Source: JAAZFF01 sp964405775 (lineage in GTDB: Bacteria > Verrucomicrobiota > Kiritimatiellia > RFP12 > UBA3636). From it: 19,198 nt of DNA. Positions 14,433-19,198 of the stretch are shown here, one piece after another. The notes beneath the pieces were generated by a model. The model did no database searches. It saw only the letters and a list, made by a program, of their open reading frames with translations, and was not told the origin of the DNA. The stretch covers positions 1 to 19,198 of the forward strand of contig CAYOPG010000042.1 in the NCBI GenBank assembly GCA_964405775.1, in the 5' to 3' direction. Every line of letters starts with the position of its first letter. Position 1 is the stretch's first letter. The position numbers and the translations under genes were made by a program.

Positions 14433-15774
14433 TCAATGAGCAGTCTTGGAGGCACCACCTGCTGCAACCAGTGCTTCAACGGTGGCACGGGCGGTGTCTT
14501 CCCACGAGTAACATTGCGAAGTGGTGGCCGTGGTGGATCTGGTATCTGGGGTCGACAGCGTATGGAGAATTGCATCGGCAAAGGCGAAGGCGTCCCTCGC
14601 AGGTACGTAACAGACAGCGTCTCCTCCAACTTCCGGAATTGACGCCTCGCGAGTGGTGACAACCGGGATTCCAGCCGTGATCGCCTCCAGCACCGGTAAT
14701 CCAAAACCTTCGTATAGAGAAGGAAACAGGAATAGCGATGCCCCCTGATAAAGCGCTATTAGATCGCGCTGAGTCACTTCGTAGAGCCTAGTCACACGGC
14801 TGACACCCGATTCAGCCCTGAGTCTCCCCTCCTCTTCCCGGCTNNNNNNNNNNNNNNNNNNNNNNNNNNNNNNNNNNNNNNNNNNNNNNNNNNNNNNNNN
14901 NNNNNNNNNNNNNNNNNNNNNNNNNNNNNNNNNNNNNNNNNNNAGCCGACTGTTCGCCTTCATTTAACCGCTCCTCGCCTGCGTCTGCGCCATCTCTCAG
15001 CCATGCGGGGAGTTCTTCCAGCGCCGCCTGGACTGCGGGCTCGCCACGGCGTGGCTTTCCCAAGATAACAAGCCTATGTGGAATTCTGGCCGCCACAAGC
15101 CCGAATGCGGTAATAGCAGTCTCGACACTCTTATGAGGGTATGTGTTAGCTACTACGAGGATATAGGGATCTGCGGAACGCGTGAGCTTCATGACGCGTT
15201 CCGCGATTAACTCTCCGGGTAGCGGAACGCCAAAAGCCGGATCCGCTGCAAGCGGCGTGACGCGTATTTTTTCCGCAGACACCGATGCGTGTTCAATTAT
15301 CTCGCGGCGAGAGAACTCGGATATGGTCAAAACCAAGTCAGCGCGGGCAAGTGAACGGCGGGTAGTGTTGCTTACAAAAAAGCGCGTCAAACGCGAGAAG
15401 TCTTCCGGGAAGTGTACATACTGCATGTCATACACTGACGTTACTTGAGGGCATCGCACCCGCCTGAGGGAAATGTTGCCAGGGTTCCATAGTACATCTA
15501 TTTCTGCTGCGGCTGCCACACGCGGAAGAGTTGTTTGCTCGGCAATGATCCGTCGAGGGCGAAACGTGGCGGAGACATGCATGTCGATCAGCGACACGTT
15601 TGAGCACTGCTCAAGGTCGTGCGCGAGGACGTCGAGATTTTCTTTGTTCGCGAAAACGACGAAATCATGCTCAGGGTAAAGCATAGCTGCGGCGCGGAGA
15701 GTGCAACGCAGGTAAGTTTCGCTGCCCCCAACCTCACCGGGAATAAGGAACAGGGCATTGACGCCGACTTTCAT
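14433..15774 (-). CDS. GT4 family glycosyltransferase, interrupted by assembly gap
   Basis: The two halves on either side of the 100-N run belong to one gene. The N-terminal half (277 codons, 15774-14944) starts MKVGVNALFLIPGEVGGSET and includes VTSVYDMQYVHFPEDF, ADLVLTISEFSRREI and PYILVVANTYPHKSVETAI. The C-terminal half (136 codons plus stop, 14843-14433) has YQGASLFLFPSLYEGFGLPVL with the E-x7-E motif, and GIPVVTTREASIPEVGGDA. Both flanks end on codon boundaries, so the true gap should be a multiple of three bases; with 100 N literally inserted the frame breaks. The known parts already total 413 residues, at or above the usual length for this type. GGGGAGGG precedes the ATG at 15774, which overlaps the GT2 stop by 4 bases (ATGA). 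Confidence 0.88.
14844..14943. other. Assembly gap of 100 N
   Basis: Exactly 100 undetermined bases lie within the GT4 glycosyltransferase gene. The round number is the usual placeholder for a scaffold join of unknown length. Confidence 0.98.
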
Positions 15775-16562
15775 TTTTCCCTCCCCGCAAGCGCCATTCG
15801 GCTGTAGCAAAAAACAATACCGCGACTAACAAAGCGATGAATAATTGCCGAAGGGGCGAATTTCCCTGCGTCCTGTATTGCTATCGACAACTCCTCGGCA
15901 AACTGACGCTCGAAGCCGCGCCCGCTTATAGAATGCGGAGTCCAGCGAAAGCATGCCATTGCAGGACGACTCACCCGAACAGCTCCTCCTTGCCGCCATA
16001 GACGGAGAGTGAGATCATAATCCCACGCCGCATGAAGATCTGTGCGCAAAAACCCTGCTTTCTCTAGTGCTGAACGCCGTATGAGTGTGGCCGGTTGGGA
16101 AATGTAGTTTAGGGTGCGTATAACTGGTCTACTTGAAACAGGGTACCAAAATTCCTTGAAGAAAGTAATCCAATGACGAATCTCGCGGCCGCTTTCATCC
16201 ACAATCGGACAATGTCCAAAACAAAAAGCCTTTGAAGGTTTCGCTTCGAGGGCTGCGACCGCGCGCTCTAGGGCTCCAGGGTAGTAAAAATCGTCGGAAT
16301 TCAACCAACAGACGTATTCACCGGTTGATAAGAGAAAACCTTTGTTGAGTGCATCAGCTGGGCCGTTGTCCGGACTGCTGACAAACCGTGTGTCGGGATG
16401 TGCGTAACGCGCCACAATCTGTGCGGTATCATCGGTACTCCCCCCATCCATCACGATATGCTCCACACGCATTGAGGACGTGCGCTGCTGATCAACTGTG
16501 CGCATTGTTTCTTCAATATAACGTGCTGAATTAAATGTTGGCGTGATTACAGAGACAGTCAT
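15771..16562 (-). CDS. GT2 family glycosyltransferase
   Basis: This 263-residue GT-A fold protein has the N-terminal signature SVITPTFNSARYIEETM. MDGGSTDDT lies at about 38-46, and DNGPADALNKGF (65-76) and GEYVCWLNSDDFYYPGALE (81-99) follow, the last holding the DxD-like NSDD. AAWDYDLTLRLWRQG (178-192) corresponds to the acceptor-side catalytic block. The fit is with bacterial GT2 enzymes that build surface glycans. I chose the ATG at 16562 because it opens the domain; the frame is open to a TTG at 16589. Only a weak ribosome binding site (CGGAT) is present. It overlaps the following GT4 gene by 4 bases, so the two form a small operon converging on the plus-strand envelope operon. Confidence 0.9.
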   Translation of the reverse strand: MTVSVITPTFNSARYIEETMRTVDQQRTSSMRVEHIVMDGGSTDDTAQIVARYAHPDTRFVSSPDNGPADALNKGFLLSTGEYVCWLNSDDFYYPGALERAVAALEAKPSKAFCFGHCPIVDESGREIRHWITFFKEFWYPVSSRPVIRTLNYISQPATLIRRSALEKAGFLRTDLHAAWDYDLTLRLWRQGGAVRVSRPAMACFRWTPHSISGRGFERQFAEELSIAIQDAGKFAPSAIIHRFVSRGIVFCYSRMALAGREK

Positions 16563-16639
16563 ATCCGTGCACTCGTTGCAACCCCCCAATCACTTTTGAT
16601 GAATGGAGGCTTGATCATCGGGTAGGTGAAAAAGATGAT

Positions 16640-16669
16640 AGCATAGTATTTTGTTGAGTTAAAGGTCAA
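16640..16669 (-). promoter_or_regulatory. Candidate promoter of the GT2-GT4 operon
   Basis: On the minus strand TTGACC (16669-16664), an 18-bp spacer and TATGCT (16645-16640) form a sigma-70-like promoter, giving a leader of about 70 bases before the ATG at 16562. Confidence 0.45.
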
Positions 16670-16695
16670 GAAATTAGCCATTATTAAAAAATAGT

Positions 16696-16725
16696 TTGAA
16701 TGACATGTGCCTTATGGGGTATACT
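16696..16725 (+). promoter_or_regulatory. Promoter of tRNA-Pro
   Basis: TTGAAT at 16696-16701, an 18-bp spacer and TATACT at 16720-16725 form a good sigma-70 promoter. Its -10 ends 20 bases before the tRNA. Confidence 0.6.
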
Positions 16726-16745
16726 GTTCAGCACATATTAACGTA

Positions 16746-16822
16746 CGGAGTGTGGCGCAGTCTGGTAGCGCATCTGCTTTGGGAGCAGAGGGTCGTGGGT
16801 TCAAATCCCGCCGCTCCGACCA
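16746..16822 (+). tRNA. tRNA-Pro (anticodon TGG)
   Basis: A complete 77-base cloverleaf is present. The acceptor CGGAGTG pairs with CGCTCCG, with one G-U. The D arm is GCGC/GCGC. The anticodon stem TCTGC/GCAGA encloses TTTGGGA, giving TGG at 16780-16782. The T arm is GTGGG-TTCAAAT-CCCGC. Discriminator A and an encoded CCA follow. The C at position 1 is typical of bacterial tRNA-Pro. Confidence 0.97.
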
Positions 16823-16950
16823 TTAAACGCGGGCAATAAGAGATCACAAATGCGTTTAAACTTATAGACGCCTGTAGCTTAGTCGGCGTTTAACGTCTTG
16901 GGAAAAACTCGTGATCCCGTGTAATTCTACTTAATTAAACGTTTAATTAA
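16823..16950. repeat. CGTTTAA/TTAAACG repeat cluster with a 20-bp palindrome
   Basis: The 7-mer TTAAACG or its complement CGTTTAA occurs five times: 16823-16829, 16853-16859, 16887-16893, 16935-16941 and 16940-16946. The first two form an inverted repeat (TTAAACGC/GCGTTTAA, 8 bp, 21-base loop). The last two are the centre of a perfect 20-bp palindrome at 16931-16950 (TTAATTAAAC and its complement). The density is well above chance for a 7-mer. Function is unknown; regulator binding or an origin-related element are possibilities. Confidence 0.5.
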
Positions 16951-17069
16951 ATATATTCGCCCCCCATTTATGATTATTTTGCAGCTTTGCAAATTTCTGG
17001 CTTCTCTACCTCTTTAAGTTAAGCGACAAAGAGATTCAGCAAGTTAGATATTGAAAAATGAAATGCGCA

Positions 17070-17098
17070 TTGCGGGATCAATATAGATATACTAAAAT
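17070..17098 (+). promoter_or_regulatory. Candidate promoter of mnmG
   Basis: TTGCGG at 17070-17075, a 17-bp spacer and TAAAAT at 17093-17098 (five of six consensus bases in the -10) lie 45 bases upstream of the mnmG ATG. Confidence 0.45.
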
Positions 17099-17143
17099 AA
17101 TTGTATTTTGAGTGTCTGAGTATAAAGGGTTGTAATTGGCGTT

Positions 17144-19147
17144 ATGGACAAGGTTGAATTTGGTGTAATTGTCGTTGGCGGAGGACATGCCGGTAGCGAG
17201 GCCGCTTTGGCTGCGGCGAAGATGGGTGCCGACACACTCCTTGTTAATCTTAGTGCGGACAAACTGGCGTCCATGCCCTGCAACCCGTCGGTGGGCGGGC
17301 TGGGAAAATCTCATCTAGTTTTTGAACTCGATGCACTCGGCGGAGAGATGGCAAAAAACACAGATTTCTCAGGTATCCAATTCAGAACTTTAAATACTAG
17401 GCGCGGAGCTGCTGTCCATGCGAACCGCGCACAGTGCGATAAACATGTATACTCCGCGAGAATGTCAAAAACACTGCATTCAACTCCAGGACTAACTGTT
17501 CTTTATGACGAAGTTGTGGCATTGATTATTAAAGGAGATATTGTTCGAGGTGTACTAACAGCAAAAAATAAAGAAATACACTCCAAGACTGTTATAATAA
17601 CTGCCGGCACTTTTCTCAGAGGCACTATCCATATAGGGCACGAGATCACCGCTGGCGGCGGTGGTGGCAATCCAGCATCGAACATGCTCGCGGATCAGTT
17701 GGCAAACCTTAAGTTTAGTCGGGGGCGCCTCAAAACAGGCACACCTCCACGGTTTAAGCCTGAAAGCATCGATTATTCGGGCATGAAACTTCAAAATGGT
17801 GATGATCCCCCACCTCTTTTTTCGTGGGAAGGTCGGAGAATGTTCCACGTGGAACATTCTTGTTCTGTATCAACTCCACCATCTAGTAAAGTTTTCCCAA
17901 ACCCTGATCAGTCAAATATTCATTCAGAATCATTTCAACCGAATAACATCGATGAGACTTGTTACGGGCATCCAGGCGTCAATGAAATAGATCCAGTGTT
18001 CCACGTGGAACATTTCAAAACGGTCTGGGCGCCCGAAACTCCTCAAATAGGGTGTTATTTGACACACACAACATCAAAAACACATGAAATAGTGCGGTCA
18101 AATTTATCGAAATCCGCATTGTATGGGGGAGATATTAAGGGTACTGGAGCTAGATATTGCCCCTCGCTTGAGGATAAAGTTGTTAAATTCCCTGAAAGGG
18201 ACAGCCACCACGTATTTATTGAGCCGGAGTCTTCTTGTTCAGCACTGAATCTGGAATATCCAAACGGTCTGTCTTGTAGTTTGCCGCGCGAGGTTCAAAT
18301 TGAAATGGCCAGATCTGTGCCTGGTCTTGAGAAAGCTGAGTTTGTTTCTTACGCGTATGCCATAGAATACGATTTCTATGACCCTCGAGACTTGCACTTG
18401 TCTCTTGAATCAAAAAAACTTCATGGCCTATATTTTGCGGGTCAAGTCAACGGTACGACGGGCTATGAAGAGGCGGCTGCACAGGGGTTCATAGCTGGAG
18501 TGAATGCCGCGCTGTCTCTCAGAGACGAGTCGCCTCTTGTCCTCTCAAGAAGTGAAGCCTACACAGGAGTTATGATAGACGACCTAGTTACCAAGGGTAC
18601 CAATGAACCTTATCGTATGTTTACTTCCCGTGCTGAGAGACGGCTTCTGTTACGCCAAGACAACGCCCGGTATCGAATGATCGAACATGCCAGACGCATT
18701 GGAATAGCGAATAGTCAGCACATGGAAGAGACTGAAACCTACATGCGGCTTATCAATGAGGAGATACTGCGTTTGGATTCTGAAAAAACATTCGGCACTA
18801 CGCTTGCCACCCAGCTTTGCAGAGTAGGAACCGATTACTCGATGCTCCCGGGAGCCCGGAATCTACCTCCGGAAGTTATATCGGAAATAGAGACGCAAAT
18901 ACGCTACCGGAATTACATCGAGCGAGAAAACCGTCTGGCGGTGGAAGCTGAACGAAGAGAGTCCACGAAGATTCCCGAGTGGGTCGATTACATGACTATT
19001 GAAACGATGCGTTTTGAGGCCAGGGAAAAACTTGAAAAAATACGTCCGAATAATCTGGGTATGGCAGCCCGTATTCCAGGAGTTAACCCTGCAGACATAG
19101 CCATGTTAAGCGTTATCATCAGTCGAGGTCCGAAAAAGACTGTCTGA
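17144..19147 (+). CDS. mnmG: tRNA uridine-5-carboxymethylaminomethyl modification enzyme MnmG, with parS-bearing insertion
   Basis: MnmG, with MnmE, uses FAD to make the cmnm5U group at the wobble position of several tRNAs. The 667-residue product has the FAD motif VVGGGHAGSEAA (10-21), PCNPSVGGLGK (45-55, Cys46), AGTFLRG (154-160), GRLKTGTPPR (194-203), YCPSLEDK with the second conserved Cys (Cys339), AGQVNGTTGYEEAAAQG, and the C-terminal helical tRNA-binding region ending in RIPGVNPADIAML. All active-site blocks are intact. It is longer than the usual ~620-630 residues because about 65 residues (about 230-297) lie between FSW and PETPQIGCY, where typical MnmG proteins have only some 10-15. 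This insertion is Ser/Pro/Asn-rich and holds two FHVEH pentapeptides encoded by parS palindromes. The ATG at 17144 matches the family; its ribosome binding site is weak (AAAGGG, 14 bases away). The gene is more AT-rich than most of the window. Confidence 0.96.
   Translation: MDKVEFGVIVVGGGHAGSEAALAAAKMGADTLLVNLSADKLASMPCNPSVGGLGKSHLVFELDALGGEMAKNTDFSGIQFRTLNTRRGAAVHANRAQCDKHVYSARMSKTLHSTPGLTVLYDEVVALIIKGDIVRGVLTAKNKEIHSKTVIITAGTFLRGTIHIGHEITAGGGGGNPASNMLADQLANLKFSRGRLKTGTPPRFKPESIDYSGMKLQNGDDPPPLFSWEGRRMFHVEHSCSVSTPPSSKVFPNPDQSNIHSESFQPNNIDETCYGHPGVNEIDPVFHVEHFKTVWAPETPQIGCYLTHTTSKTHEIVRSNLSKSALYGGDIKGTGARYCPSLEDKVVKFPERDSHHVFIEPESSCSALNLEYPNGLSCSLPREVQIEMARSVPGLEKAEFVSYAYAIEYDFYDPRDLHLSLESKKLHGLYFAGQVNGTTGYEEAAAQGFIAGVNAALSLRDESPLVLSRSEAYTGVMIDDLVTKGTNEPYRMFTSRAERRLLLRQDNARYRMIEHARRIGIANSQHMEETETYMRLINEEILRLDSEKTFGTTLATQLCRVGTDYSMLPGARNLPPEVISEIETQIRYRNYIERENRLAVEAERRESTKIPEWVDYMTIETMRFEAREKLEKIRPNNLGMAARIPGVNPADIAMLSVIISRGPKKTV
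17841..17856. other. parS: parS site 1 (ParB-binding palindrome) inside mnmG
   Basis: TGTTCCACGTGGAACA is a perfect 16-bp palindrome matching the bacterial chromosomal parS consensus (TGTTYCACGTGRAACA). The symmetry continues four bases on each side, to a 24-bp perfect palindrome at 17837-17860. It lies in frame in mnmG and encodes MFHVEH (residues 233-238). ParB would load here as a CTP-dependent clamp and spread. ParB itself is not in the window. Confidence 0.88.
17997..18012. other. parS: parS site 2 (ParB-binding palindrome) inside mnmG
   Basis: A second perfect TGTTCCACGTGGAACA lies 156 bp downstream of the first. Symmetry stops at 16 bp. It is in the same reading frame and encodes FHVEH (residues 286-290). 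Two identical sites this close make chance very unlikely. Confidence 0.88.
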
Positions 19148-19198
19148 ATTAATAAATAGTCGATCATGAAAAAGTATTTAAGTCGTTGACTATCATGT
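19148..19198. other. Right-end segment after mnmG
   Basis: These 51 AT-rich bases carry no recognisable gene. An ATG at 19195 falls at the very edge. TAGTC (19157-19161) and GACTA (19188-19192) form a short, weak inverted repeat. Confidence 0.4.

Larger units (their letters stand above)
16823..17143. other. Non-coding interval between tRNA-Pro and mnmG
   Basis: This stretch of 321 bases has no convincing gene. It begins right after the CCA end of tRNA-Pro. It contains a set of CGTTTAA/TTAAACG repeats (16823-16950), a short segment resembling the 5' part of a tRNA (16868-16886), AT-rich DNA, and a candidate mnmG promoter at 17070-17098. No clear T-tailed terminator is visible. Confidence 0.7.

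Noticed and set aside
17555..17857. A minus-strand frame beginning MFHVEH inside mnmG.
   Set aside because: Its similarity to the mnmG peptide is only a consequence of the parS palindrome reading the same on both strands.
17834..18036. Possibility that the MnmG insertion is an intein or mobile element.
   Set aside because: It is far too short, lacks intein splice residues and has no target-site repeats.

Overview
The window looks like a piece of a bacterial chromosome at medium-high GC, with more AT-rich DNA at the right end. It holds mostly housekeeping and envelope genes and no mobile element. I cannot fix the taxon. An exported adhesin-like protein, an ebo-type gene pair, rubrerythrin and a Gram-negative style lipid and envelope set would suit an anaerobic or microaerophilic diderm, perhaps of the PVC group (Kiritimatiellae, Lentisphaerae or Verrucomicrobia). 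This is inference from protein families, not a placement. A run of exactly 100 N (14844-14943) shows the sequence is a scaffold, probably metagenomic.

Layout. 1-1400 (-): the first 466 codons of a large exported repeat or beta-helix-like protein that runs off the left edge. 1587-1663 (+): tRNA-Arg(CCG). 1788-4248 (+): an alkaline-phosphatase-superfamily protein followed by a 3-dehydroquinate-synthase-like cyclase, resembling eboF and eboD of the ebo cluster. 9356 down to 4255 (-): a tightly packed operon, rubrerythrin - rsmD - coaD - yceD - rpmF - plsX - fabH - DUF2959 lipoprotein, with 1-nt and 4-nt overlaps at several joints. 9594-14342 (+), divergent from rubrerythrin: a lipoprotein of unknown function, a lysophospholipid acyltransferase-like protein, murG, an FkbM methyltransferase and a GT4 glycosyltransferase, the last three joined by 4-nt overlaps. 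16562 down to 14433 (-): a GT2 and a second GT4 glycosyltransferase, the latter broken by the N gap. 16746-16822 (+): tRNA-Pro(TGG). 17144-19147 (+): mnmG (gidA).

How the genes fit together. The minus operon links translation (rsmD, yceD, rpmF), coenzyme A supply (coaD) and initiation of fatty acid and phospholipid synthesis (plsX, fabH). The plus operon and the two convergent glycosyltransferases form a cell-envelope block covering acyl transfer, lipid II synthesis and glycan assembly.

The strongest unusual signal is inside mnmG. Two perfect 16-bp parS palindromes (TGTTCCACGTGGAACA, at 17841 and 17997) lie 156 bp apart, in frame, each encoding FHVEH. They sit at the two ends of a roughly 65-residue insertion that ordinary MnmG proteins lack. 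This suggests that a chromosome-partition (ParB-loading) site has been housed inside a translated loop of a tRNA-modification enzyme. It also suggests that the window lies near the replication origin, with rsmG-parA-parB possibly just beyond the right edge. Upstream of mnmG there is also a cluster of CGTTTAA/TTAAACG repeats, including a 20-bp perfect palindrome.
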